Source: Leucogyrophana mollusca
Lineage: Eukaryota; Basidiomycota; Agaricomycetes; Boletales
Assembly (NCBI GenBank): GCA_021014945.1
Contig: MU266368.1
Location: 91,564-155,563 of the forward strand
Length of the DNA: 64,000 bases
Direction of reading: 5' to 3'
Of the stretch, positions 23,316 to 34,023 are shown piece after piece (position 1 is the stretch's first letter; each line of letters starts with the position of its first letter). The notes under the pieces are model-generated. The model was given only the letters and a program-made list of their open reading frames with translations. It had not been told where the DNA came from and did not search any database. The translations under genes were made by a program, and so were the position numbers.

Positions 23316-24780
23316 GATAATCGGCGTTGGGACCTGGGTCCAACGGATAAAGAAAATTTCCGTAAAAACTGACGGCAGTCGACGGTCGTCCGGGTTGCGT
23401 CCGGGCGTGAACGAATAAGCGATGCCCGGCTCCGATCGCAACGATATGATGGGTTATGACTCCAGCTGTCGGGTCGCTTGCGTCGAGTCTTGTCGAGTCC
23501 AATGTTTCTCTGGAGTCGGACTTGTTCGATTCCTCTCTTCGTGTTTTCCCGGCCCTCTCTCCCCGTCCCGCGAAAATCCTTGCCCTTGCGCCGTAGCTTG
23601 TCGTGATTGCACAAAATAAAAGAGAAGGTGGCACACAGCCGTGCCGCGGCTGCTGGATATTTTCTGCAGAGGCCTCTGGGTCGATGCACTGGACTTGCGC
23701 GGTTATGACACTGGACGTCGTTCGTGGCCGCAAAAATCCAGTTCTTGCCTTGTGTTCAGAAGCTGAAAATTTGGCTTTGCTGTTTCTTCTCCAAAGCCAC
23801 GTTCGAACTCAGAAGGCAGCATATTCTCGTGGAGGTGAGCTTTGATTTGTATCGGACAAGTCTTGTGAAAGTCTTCACCATCATCGGCTTGGGGGTATTC
23901 GGGGGTCAGTGCAGTTCTGGTGGGTTTCCGACGTGGCGACGATTAATTAATTGTGGTGGAGGAGCTATCTCTACAGCATGCGACACGGGCTCGAGAGTGT
24001 CCCCTCTCAGCCTTATCCCCCAGCCCCAGACGATGTTATACTCGTGCACCCCTGAGCTGATATCGCAACGCATCGCCCTGCATGTGGTTTATCGTTGCAG
24101 CCTAGGATTCGATTGGTAGACGCCAGGTATGTACTCACCCCGATAGTAAATGGGATAGACCCACGAACTTGGCTGAGACTTCTGCTATTAGCCCGAAAGA
24201 TGGAGGTTTGGTCTCAATGTCATTGAAGGATATCGCAAATATTTATGGGAGATGCTATCGGGATTGAACATCGTCGACTTGGCGCCGATATCGCAGTACA
24301 GGCGCGTATCGATGGTGCATGCCTGGCCGCATGATGTAGGGGAATCATTTCCTATGCACAAGGACAAATTCGAGCCGAATGGCCTCGTCAAGCAGGTATT
24401 ACCGATCCCTGGATTGTATACTTTCTGAACCGTAACGTGGCATATGAACAGTCCCATTATACGTTAGTACAGTGCCTCGCCGTGCCTCGCGGCCTGCGTG
24501 ATGCTCTGGAATGTTTTCTCTTGGATATAGTGAGGCCTTTCTATGGTAACGTCCTCTACTGAAGAAGTTCCTGCCCAAGCGCCAGTTTACGGAGCTGTAC
24601 GAAATGGCTATAAGGAGGGTCCTCGTTTTCTCCGATCTGTGCTGTGGGAGATAGCAAAGACGCTGATATCCGGTTATTCAGGCTCATTGAAGAGCGCAGC
24701 AACCTCCCTTTTCCATGGATATATGAACTCTCCTTATTCGAATCGCGTCTTCGTCCACTCGAGGAATTCTAGCATCGCGC
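23316..24780. other. Gene-poor stretch with decayed sequence
   Basis: Several overlapping short frames on both strands lack motif support. Part of 24500-24780 may be the upstream remnant of the GTPase pseudogene to the right. I see no repeat or RNA gene. Confidence 0.4.
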
Positions 24781-24786
24781 TCCTTA

Positions 24787-25513
24787 ATGGACCTGCCGCT
24801 CCGAGTTCCTGCAAGCACACATCCGACCTCATTTCCGTTGCGAAGTCCTTCATCACACTCCAAGATACCGAATGTCGTTATATTCGGGAGACCGGTCAGG
24901 GAAATATTATTTGGTGAACCTTACCGCAAACGACGGAATACCCGAGACATCTTCTGGTGCAGCGGGGTGCCTTTTAGACGCGGAAGACTATCTTGTGCAC
25001 CTCGGCGACCAGAAATTCCGGCTGTGGGACATTGTTGCCTCAATGAGCCTTCCCTCAAGGCCAACCACGCTCTTGTTGCATCGAGAAGGCCTACAGGCTC
25101 GTCCGCAAACTGCTGGTGGTGTCACCTTGCTGGTGCTCCGCATGAGGGATGTGCGGGTCACAGCACCCACCCAGATCAATCAGACGTTCTTCAATCTTCT
25201 TTGTGATAATAAGGCACCCACGCCACTTGTTATCACCAGCTTCGAGAACGAGCACTCGATGGATTGGGAGGAGAACAAGTAGCATTCAGACCAGTTCAAT
25301 ATGCGCAACATTGATCATGCCTGCTTTACTTCGGTCCCAGGGCTTCGGGCGTACACAAGGAGAAATAAGAGGGGTCGCGGAGCAGAGTATACAGGTTACT
25401 TCTCGCACAGGCCGCCAGTGGACCACGGGAGGAGGAAAAGATCGCCTAGTTCGTACGCGCTCAAGAAGTGCAGTTTTTCGAAGGCTGGAGCCGAATTTGT
25501 AGCAAAGGGGTAG
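24787..25513 (+). pseudogene. Broken P-loop GTPase (fungal G-domain) gene
   Basis: Family blocks appear in order but in different frames. SKIPNVVIFG, the strand before the P-loop, is in one frame and stops matching at the P-loop. The following G-domain part is in another: SGKYYLVNLTANDGIPETSSGAAGCLL, YLVHLGDQKFRLWDI (switch-2 strand), TLLVLRMRDVRV, APTPLVITSFENEHSMDWEENK, then a TAG at 25280 in the same frame, then family sequence again (FNMRNIDHACFTSVPGLRAY). So there is a frame change at the nucleotide-binding loop, where GETGxGKS is expected, and an in-frame stop between two conserved blocks. Intact relatives are predicted nucleotide-binding proteins of unknown role that are numerous in agaricomycetes. 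A sequencing error could explain one lesion but hardly both. Confidence 0.7.
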
Positions 25514-27600
25514 CGGGGGTGCTTTGAATCAGACATCACTTCTGCATCGCCAGCACACATTGTTATCGTGTATCGAGGTCTTGCCTTCGTAATCGATATG
25601 CCTTGGAACCAGGTTTACGCCGCACGACGTAAACGAGTCGGTATTGGTGCGAGTATACTCGGACCCCCAGGGAGACAACCAGAACAGGTGCATTGTGACT
25701 GGAGGACCAATATGTCTGTTCGCTCGGTCTTCCACGATATATGTTTAGTGGGAAGTCGACATGAGCGTCAACTCGGGTCTGGATATGACTATGGGAAAGG
25801 CGACCTTATCGGCTTACAGGAGAATGTATGTGGCCGGGAAAAAGACATGGTTTGATAATAGGCGGGCGATGAAGCTGAGACCATCAGGGGAGCCATACAA
25901 AAAGGTAGGTCACCGGATGTCAAAGGCGATTGGCGGTGTCACTCTGAGGGCTTCTTGGAACAGCGTAAACAGCAGCAGGATCGGTAAATTGACTCGATAG
26001 CAGTCAGTGGCCTGCGCGCCAGATTTCATTCGTGAAGAAATTGCGAAGCCGTCTTCGGCGGCAGTGGATGAAGGGGGTCGATAGTACTTGCACGAGGCAC
26101 TTTGATCACGGACCCCGGCACAGGCTCAATATCCCGGTCAGGCCGGCATCCTCTTGAAAGTGGAGACGTGGGCCAAAAGACTCGTGTACACCCGCAACAT
26201 GAAACGCGGCTGAAGGAGCCTGAACGCTTTGCGCTGAGTAAATTATGCTTCAAAATTATGCTTCAAAGCAGGGGAGACACTAGTACAGCTCATAAAATTT
26301 CGAACTTCGACATGGCTCAAGAGACGGTCGACGTTGGAAGTCCGCGATTGGTCCGCGATCGATTCTCGTCAACGTCGGCAACAGGGAACAGCTTCTCGAG
26401 AACTCTCAGGTCCAATTTTATGCAGGCATTTATAGGCGTTAAACATGCGCTAGATCGGTCGAACGTAAGTATCAGGTCATTCGCCGACGAGATAGGGCCC
26501 GCCCACAAAACGCTCCTTGCCCTCCATTCTCCAGAGGGTCCTCTTTCCAATTCAAGACGAAAAATCAGATTACGCGCCACAACACGAGGGCGACGAGCTG
26601 TGCTTATCATTCACTGTCACGATGCAAGAGCGCTAGTCTACTACTACGCATTGGGCGTGGGTGGAGACTGGCACTGATAACAATAACAATGAACGCTGAA
26701 GCGGTGCAAAACTGCCACGGCAAATGACGCAAATGCCGCTCTAGAACACGGATGTATAGTTCGCGAGCGCACCAGAAAACAGGTACCATGCATTCGAGTG
26801 AACCCAACCGCAACAAAAAACACGGGACCTCCGCTACACAAATCCCGGTATGAGCTGGAAGGGAAAATGGTTTTGACATGACTCGTCACAGGAATTCTTG
26901 GACGATCATCGGTGATAGGCGTGCACCGTTCGGTGGCCTCATCCGCATCGTAAAAATACATCAGGAAGGTGTTGTTTCACGCAATTTTCGTTCACCAGAG
27001 TTGTCAGGCCGACTCATGGATGGATGGGTATTTAAGGGTACTGTACTCTCTCCTCCGCCACGGGATCTGCGGGTCGCGTGTAAATAGGCCAGTATTCTGA
27101 ACGCCGATGCAGTGTACTCACCAACGACCACCCTATGACCCGCTGCTGACGTTTGATGGACATCTGATGATCGGGCCTATGCGGTTGCAATCTTCAGTGC
27201 AGAACTGTAGCCAGCTGCTCCACCGGTAACAGGATCGACCGAACGAATCGCCGCGGAGCTTAGCGCTATTTCGCATGTTATGGTTGAGCGAACTTCCGCT
27301 CGAGTCTTTCGCAACGCTCTCGCTGCCCTGTGAGATGTATGGTGGTCCCGTGATCTGAGCCCATTCAGTGGGATAATTGTCGGGCCACGATTCAGGCAGG
27401 ACATGGCACGTAGTTTGTCGGAAAGGGATCGGAGCGATAATTGAAGCGCCTCCGATCCGCGAAAAGCGGTCGCTGTTTCTGCATTGCTATCCAAGACTGA
27501 TGTGGCTGCGAAGAGCGAAACGCGCAGGTTCAGTCCTGAATTCGACTTATCGGTGGTGTCCGCGCAACTGGAGCAGTAGTTGATAATAGCAAACATCATG
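25514..27600. other. Gene-poor stretch, no gene supported
   Basis: Frames such as 26102-26677 (+), 26317-26610 (-) and 27177-27599 (-) are open for 90-190 codons but overlap on opposite strands and show no recognised domain. A 13-base direct repeat is at 26240-26265. The area probably holds decayed gene or repeat remains. Confidence 0.4.
26240..26265 (+). repeat. 13-base tandem duplication
   Basis: AAATTATGCTTCA occurs twice, back to back, at 26240-26252 and 26253-26265. It is a simple slippage product in non-coding DNA. Confidence 0.8.
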
Positions 27601-27712
27601 GTATGGTGTCAGCGAGTTCCTTAATACCGACCAATATGGATAGCAGTTCGCGTTATGAAGCACGGAGGTTCAAGTTGGTGGTGAGATCTATCAGTGGGGC
27701 GGCGACCTTCTG

Positions 27713-28264
27713 TCATTGTAAATTGAAAAGAACGTTATTCATGTGAAACTTGAGCTTACTAGTTTCGGGAGATTTTTTCCAACAGATAAGGGCTGGGCTC
27801 CTGAACCTAAGGAAACGCGAACGCCACTTCGAAATCTCCTTTTTTGGTGCTGTGGCGCGATTCCGAGATGAGCGGTCTTCTTCCGAGTCCTCCGAGTCAA
27901 TGCTGTCACATTCGCGTTGACTCCGTGCATCTCGACTGCGCTGCGTCTGGCTTCGGACAGACCGTCTCTCGGACGATGCACAGGAGATATTTAGGGCGCT
28001 TTGGTGACGACATCCTGGCGCACAGGCTTGGGCTCGCTCTCTGAAACGGATACGGACCAATCTCACCGACAGATTCATTTCAAACGGGCCTGGCGAATTA
28101 TCTGAAAACCATAGATCCAGTACGTTGACTCCAAACTGAGGACTGATGTCCATCTGATCGTTATGCTCGCGCAAAGACCTGGGAGTGGCGATACTTACCA
28201 AAATTTGTCCTGCCCATTCGCTACAGGACGAGCGGTCCGACATGTTAGCAGTAATGGGAGGCTG
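27713..28264 (-). other. Possible minus-strand gene divergent from laccase
   Basis: From an ATG at 28240 the minus strand reads MSDRSSCSEWAGQIL and then a GTAAGT donor, with AG acceptors downstream. The remaining frame is Arg/Ser-rich (SQTQRSRDARSQRECDSIDSEDSEED). I do not recognise it, and the exon joins beyond the first are not determined. It would share a 180-base divergent promoter with the laccase. Confidence 0.2.
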
Positions 28265-28312
28265 GGCGTGCGCAATGTGCCTTCCCGAGCGCTGAGGTAC
28301 GGCGCGAATCAG

Positions 28313-28320
28313 TATATAAG
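28313..28320 (+). promoter_or_regulatory. TATA box of the laccase gene
   Basis: TATATAAG lies about 100 bases before the laccase ATG. Basidiomycete laccase promoters normally carry such a box at this distance. Confidence 0.6.
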
Positions 28321-28417
28321 ATAAAGCATGCGACCGCACTTCCCCTCAGATTCGTTTAATTTTTCATAGCTGCGAGAAGTTTGGCCGGGCAGCCAACTAT
28401 ATCTTGGAACCATACTA

Positions 28418-30657
28418 ATGATCTTCTCCGCTTTATTTCTTTCCGCTCTCTTCTATACTTCCAATGCTGCGACTGCTGCCACCAATGTCTCTGCCAGATC
28501 GGGGTCCGGACCCTTCCAAGTTCCCCTAGGCGAAACTCCTGCTAGCGTTATAGGGCCCGTGTCTGAACTTAGTATCGTCAACAAAGTCGTCTCTCCTGAC
28601 GGTTTTTCGCGCTTGTATGCTCGCACCCCCAATGCTGTATCCCACGCGTTATTAACCATTACTTACAGGGCAACTCTCGCTGGTGGAATATTCCCGGGGC
28701 CTCTTATAAAAGCTACGAAGGTGCGGTTTGTGCAGTTCGCTGTGTCTATACAGCGCTTACCAGCTCATAGGGCGATAACTTCCGCCTCAATGTAGTCAAC
28801 CAGTTAGAGGACCGGTCCATGCCACTGGTGACCAGTGTGGTGAGTATCTCAGTAATTACGCTAGGTCTGTACTGACTTAACCCGCGAAGCATTGGCATGG
28901 CATCAAACAGCATGAATCCAGCTGGGCCGACGGCGTATCATTCGTTACGCAGTGTCCAATTCCAACCCACGATGCGTTCTTGCACCGGTTTAGCGTGCCT
29001 ACTCAAACAGGTACCTATTGGTATCACTCTCACTTTTCTACACAATACTGTGATGGGTTGCGAGGGCCCGTGAGTGTACCGGATAGAGCGTAGCCGGGTT
29101 ACCGCTGACGAGTGCCATAGCTAGTGATCTACGATCCCCACGACCCTCTCGCGCACATGTACGATGTGGACGACGGTTAGTTATATATCCTGGCTATTTC
29201 GGATGCGGACTGACGCTTCTTTTGTTCAGAGAGCACGGTTATTACTCTTGCGGACTGGTGCGTATTACCACTCGTATCCACTATGGACCCTGCTAACAGA
29301 ACGTTAGGTATCATGTACCATCCCCCATCCTGAATAACGTCAAAGGTGCTGTCATTCCTAATGCAACGCTCATCAATGGACTCGGTCGCTATGCTGGCGG
29401 ACCTTCGTCTCCTCTGTCTGTCATCAATGTTGAACAGGGAAAGCGCTACCGCTTCCGTATCATCGGTCTCTCTTGCCACCCTTGGTTCAACTTCACGATT
29501 GATGGGCATAACATGACCATCATTGAAACGGACGGTGTCGAGACCGAGCCTGTGGAAGTGTCCTCCCTGGCAGTTTATGCTTCTCAGCGATACTCAGTCG
29601 TGGTCACCGCTAACCGGCCTGTTGATAATTATTGGATACGGTCGCTATCAAACCTTGCCACGAACGGCACGAGGTTTGAAAACGGACAGAGTTCGGCAAT
29701 TTTGAGGTACAAGGGGGCGCCTGACCAGGACCCGACGACTGAGCAAGACCCCGACGTCCTACCTTTTGTTGAAGGCAACCTGCACCCCCTGATTCACCCC
29801 GGCGCACCTGGAATACCTGAAATTGGCAAGGCCGATGTGAACATTAACCTCGTCGTTGGCAACGCAAGCGGCGGCGGGCTTTTTACGATCAACAACGTTA
29901 GTTTCGTGAATCCCCCCGCTCCCGTCCTCCTCCAAATTTTAAGCGGAAAGCGCCATGCATTGGAGCTGTTGCCTGCGGGCAGCGTGTATACACTGCCTCC
30001 CAACAAGGTGATCGAGATCAGCATACCCGCTTCTAACTCTGCGCCTGGTGGCCCTGTAAGCGGTTCTGCTGTCATATCTCTTCAAGTGTGACCTGACTCA
30101 TTCTCTCCAGCATCCTTTCCATTTACATGGAGTGAGTCTCACCTTATTGTATTCACCTGCGTGAACTGACCGAGTCCTCATCCTTCAGCACAACTTCGAC
30201 GTCATCAGAACGGCAGGGAATAATACGCCAAACTTCATCAATCCTCCAAGGAGAGACACGGTGTCGATTGGGGCCCAAGGCGACAACGTGACGTTTCGTT
30301 TCGTCACAGACAACTCTGGTCCCTGGTTCCTCCACTGGTGAGCTCAGGCTTGGTCCTCTTACAGGTCGCAAATTCTGATGTGGTCGTTCTAGCCATATTG
30401 ACTGGCATCTCAACGCGTACGTTGACATCACAATCATAATGGCACTTTGATCTGATATCTTTGTAGTGGCTTTGCGGTGGTCATGGCCGAGAATCCCAAC
30501 GGTATTTCTGCTCACAGCGAACATATCCCTGGTGCGTTTTCTAGTCAGGTATCTCCCATGATGATGGCTCATCACATTTTTATCAATAGAATACTGGTTT
30601 GACCTTTGTCCTGCAAATACGACTTATCCCGGCATGGGCATGGGAATGCTCAATTAG
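28418..30657 (+). CDS. lcc: Laccase (secreted multicopper oxidase)
   Basis: Twelve exons: 28418-28614, 28669-28720, 28771-28839, 28890-29069, 29121-29175, 29230-29257, 29308-30055, 30111-30131, 30189-30337, 30393-30416, 30467-30531 and 30590-30657. They give 551 residues. It oxidises phenols and reduces oxygen to water outside the cell, in lignin turnover, pigment or defence. A signal peptide ([20 protein letters not shown]) comes first. The four copper motifs are seen: [43 protein letters not shown] and [15 protein letters not shown]. The residue ten past the type-1 copper Cys is Phe, the axial choice of high-potential laccases. Sequence differences from textbook laccases are Ile after HWHG and Trp in HIDW. 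Several N-glycosylation sequons are present. Exon 8 (21 nt) holds only the third copper motif. Confidence 0.96.
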
Positions 30658-31323
30658 TGGGCTTGGTCGGCCTATACTTTGTCCCGTGAACTTGAACATT
30701 TCTTGCCTTCGTCGTTTCTGGTTGTTCATTCACGCGCTCCGTCTGCCCCCCCTCTCACGCCTTATAATATTTATTCATACACTGTCGATGGTCAAAATCT
30801 TGAATGTACGGTAGCAACTGGATTCGTCTGGACAGAATAATTCATATTGTGCTCACTCACTCACGGGTCGCTCCACTTGGACGGGCTGTGTGAGTCTAAC
30901 TGCGATCGTTCGTGGCTGAGCGCCTGCGATGATCTGATACATTGTTAGGTGCAGTGCCGGTGATGGCCGAGATGGTACAAACGACGACAAGTGTGCATTT
31001 TAGTATCATTCTCAGCACCGAAATCTGCCTGTCTCGGGCAGTGGCCACGGCGATCAGGATGCCCTTGAGGTCTAGGGAGCCTCCGCCCGACCACATGGCA
31101 GGTCGAGCCTTTAGTTAGTCAAGGGAAAGCACGACTAACGTCTGCATGGCAGATCTTAGATGGGGATTGTCATCCACGTAGTGGACCTCGTGGACTCAGA
31201 CGTGACGAAGAGTGCGATCAGTCAGGAGTAAATAAAATCGGAGTACTTCACAGTTGCCTTGCAGTTACATATACATTATAATTTGCTTCATTCTTCCCAG
31301 ACCAAGTCCCGCAGTATCGTTGA
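30658..31323. other. Convergent 3' region of laccase and DAK
   Basis: About 670 bases. A short open stretch at 30940-31120 reads on the plus strand like the end of a membrane protein (SIILSTEICLSRAVATAI), but no upstream part is found, so I call no gene. Confidence 0.4.
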
Positions 31324-33697
31324 CTAACCCGCCAACGCTTCCAGTACAACTTTCACACCCCAGGCGCCTGGATCAGGGACCCTCTCCGCCTTAAGAAGGG
31401 CGGTGTCCACGTATGCACTGCGACCAGCCTTCGCCACGATGTCGCGAGTCCCTTCCGCCGCCTCACCGGCTATTTTGACTGCAGATGTGAGGTTAGTTGA
31501 CATCGCGTTAAAGATTCGGACGAATGACGCGAGCGGGTCAACGAGTGTACGGGAGGGCGGGCGAGCACGCGTGTAACTGTAGAGTCTCTCTAGCGCGGAT
31601 TTGAGAGCTCGGGCCCATCTTTGCGGAGTTGCGGCGCCCGGTCCCCCTGCTGCGAGGCCTTGCGCGAGAGCAGAGAAGAAGATCCTGAGGTGTGTTGTTT
31701 AATGGACAACGAACTCGGCAAGAAGACTAGGCGGACGTACGAGTAAAGTGCGCCACTGGTTCCACCCATCGTTTCCTCGGCTACGCGCGCGATGGCGATG
31801 ACACTGCCGACGACGTCGTTCCCTGTGACTGTGCCTTTCTCCAGTTCCTTCAGAACACCTGGAAAACAGGAGCTTAAGTGGTGCCGGATAGCACGAGTAC
31901 ACTGCGACCAACCTGTAGCACCATCTTGGAGGGTGAGACCACAATCACCATCGCCTGCGATATTGTCCATGCGGGTGATTTCCGGTTCAGCGGCGATGAG
32001 AGCTTTGCAAGCCCTCTCGATCGCATCATTGAAGAGGGCGACGTCAGGGGCCTTCAAATCAATTGATCGGCCGGCCGTTGGTGCAGGGGGCGGAGCGATG
32101 GACTGGGTCGTGGTAGACAGGGCAGCTTTGGAAGACCATTTCCAGCCGGGGGCGCTTGTGTCGGCGTCCAAAAGGGAGAGGATGAGTTCTTCCGAAGGGG
32201 CGTTGGGGTCGCTGCCATCGGGAAGCAGAAGTAGGGTGATAGAGAAACCCGGCATATTGAGACTGGTCTTATGGCAAGCATAAACAATGAGTACATATAG
32301 GCGCAGCGTGTCACATAAACAACAAACCATGAATGTCCCAGAGATCACACGTTTAATGACGATGTTAGAGTCATCGAGAGACCCGCGCACTTCACGCACG
32401 ATGCATCCGAGCTCAAGTTCACTCAATCCACCGAGGTTGTTCACAAGGAGGGCAACGTTGTCCTGGCCTTTGCCTTTGAAAGGCAGGAACGATCGCTCTT
32501 TATCTGATGTGGAGGTGATCATCTCGAGGAGGCTCGGGACGAGTTCGTTAAGAGGTGGAACTGGTGAGACCCGGCGGATTCCACTTTCATTGTGGATTCC
32601 GAGCCCAATCTCGATCTCCTCGGGACCAAGGTTGGTATCCGAGACCGCAGTTCCTGGGACCTACGCAGGTGTTAGATGAGGCCGATTTTCCTATTGCAAG
32701 ATAGATGCTAACATGACAGTGCTCCAGCCCGACACCGATAGTCCCGACATGGTCCGATGCCCATTGTGCGACATCATAAACTTCCTCCAAAGAACCTCCA
32801 CGATGGGCTAAAGCACCTGCGATTTTGTACACGAGGCATACACCTGCTAATCCTCTGTGGCGCAGATACAGCTCGATGAGCAAGGTAACAAGTGTATATG
32901 ACTCTACTGACCTTCTGCCAACAATAGCCCCTTGAGTCCTACCAACCGCAACGTCGTCTCCGACTATGACAAATCGAACCTGGTCATCCCTGTCAGGATG
33001 TGTGGATGCGTATTGCTCTTTTGCAAGGCCAAAATTGAGAATGTCCCCGGTGTAATTTCTAAACAGCAAAATGAGATCTTGTCAAAAAGTAACTCATGCA
33101 CCACAGGGCGTACTTGACAATAATTACGGTCCTAAGGGGCTCTGTAAATAACTATTCTGGTCTATGTACATGAAAAGGGGCGTACCCTTTTTCGTTATCG
33201 ACGAGATCGATGGCACGTCGAACCTGGCCGGCACTGGGTGAGGCAAACACGGTCCCACAAACCGCAGCTGGTAGGCAGTGTCTTCAGTGAATTCTCAAGC
33301 AACATGACGACCTCAGCTTACCGGATAAAATCCCTTCGCCTGCTCATGTGTAAGATTAATAGAAATACGTGTAATAGCAAGGCCACTAACCAACGAATCC
33401 TGAGTGCGAAGGTTCGTGGCCGGAGCCACCACCACAGACAATGGCTACCTTTGAGCGGTCAGGAGAAGCGAGATGGACAACTACGTGGGTCAAGAGGATA
33501 AGCAACGATTGTCAGTTTATATGGAGATGGGCACCTTTGTTGCCGGCATCAAGCGCGAGCTGTGGATTGAGAGTGCACAATCCTTCTAACGAATCGACTA
33601 CGAGCGAAGGGGCGGTGTTCAAGAAGTGTTTGCCTGACCATGACCTGGTCAGTCTGGTAAGGGTTGAATGGCGGGAAATCGTACTTTGGACAACCAT
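31324..33697 (-). CDS. DAK1: Dihydroxyacetone kinase (ATP-dependent)
   Basis: Eleven exons in gene order: 33535-33697, 33391-33480, 33322-33339, 33186-33267, 33114-33131, 32912-33058, 32713-32854, 32328-32660, 31913-32267, 31741-31858 and 31324-31684, for 608 residues. It phosphorylates dihydroxyacetone to DHAP and detoxifies it in glycerol or methanol metabolism. The K domain has KHFLNTAPSLVVDSLEGL, VCGGGSGHEPSHSGFVG, VFASPSAGQV, VKNYTGDILNFGLA, VGDDVAVG and GLGIHNESG, whose His243 corresponds to the covalent substrate His. The L domain has NIAGDGDCGLTLQDGATG for ADP-Mg and AEETMGGTSGALYS. The ATG at 33697 adds about 23 residues before the usual start of the family, and a TATA box lies 45 bases upstream of it; an alternative short first exon is possible. 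Two exons are 18 nt long. Confidence 0.93.
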
Positions 33698-34023
33698 GAT
33701 GGGGGGGAAAGCAACTCACGAATGATCGTTTCTGTGAGACTTTATAATCAAGCGCTACATATAAGCCCGTCCAGGAGTTAGAAGCACCAACAGCACCAAG
33801 CGGGACAAGGTCATATGGACGCTTTGGTGAGTCTTGTGCATCGACGTCAACTTAGTACTAGCGCCGGCGCCGGCCCCCGGCGCCTTTTGGCAGAGTAGCA
33901 ACCCCTTCTACGTGACGTTACCATATCACACCACCCCCCCATTCATTATCCTGTGACATGTGACATGTGTACGCGTAAATTGGTTTGTGTGTGCCACCAT
34001 TAGAGTCCTTTCTTGCCAATGTC
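33698..34023. promoter_or_regulatory. Bidirectional promoter of DAK and deubiquitinase
   Basis: A 326-base divergent gap. It holds TTTATAA at 33741-33747, a TATA box reading toward DAK. It also holds a perfect GC-rich inverted repeat at 33866-33884 (GGCGCCGG, three C, CCGGCGCC). A TGTGACATGTGACATG doublet lies near 33953-33968. Confidence 0.5.
33866..33884. repeat. Perfect 8-bp inverted repeat with 3-base loop
   Basis: GGCGCCGG is followed by CCC and then its exact reverse complement CCGGCGCC. It sits in the divergent promoter, where it could form a cruciform or be a dimeric binding site. Confidence 0.7.
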
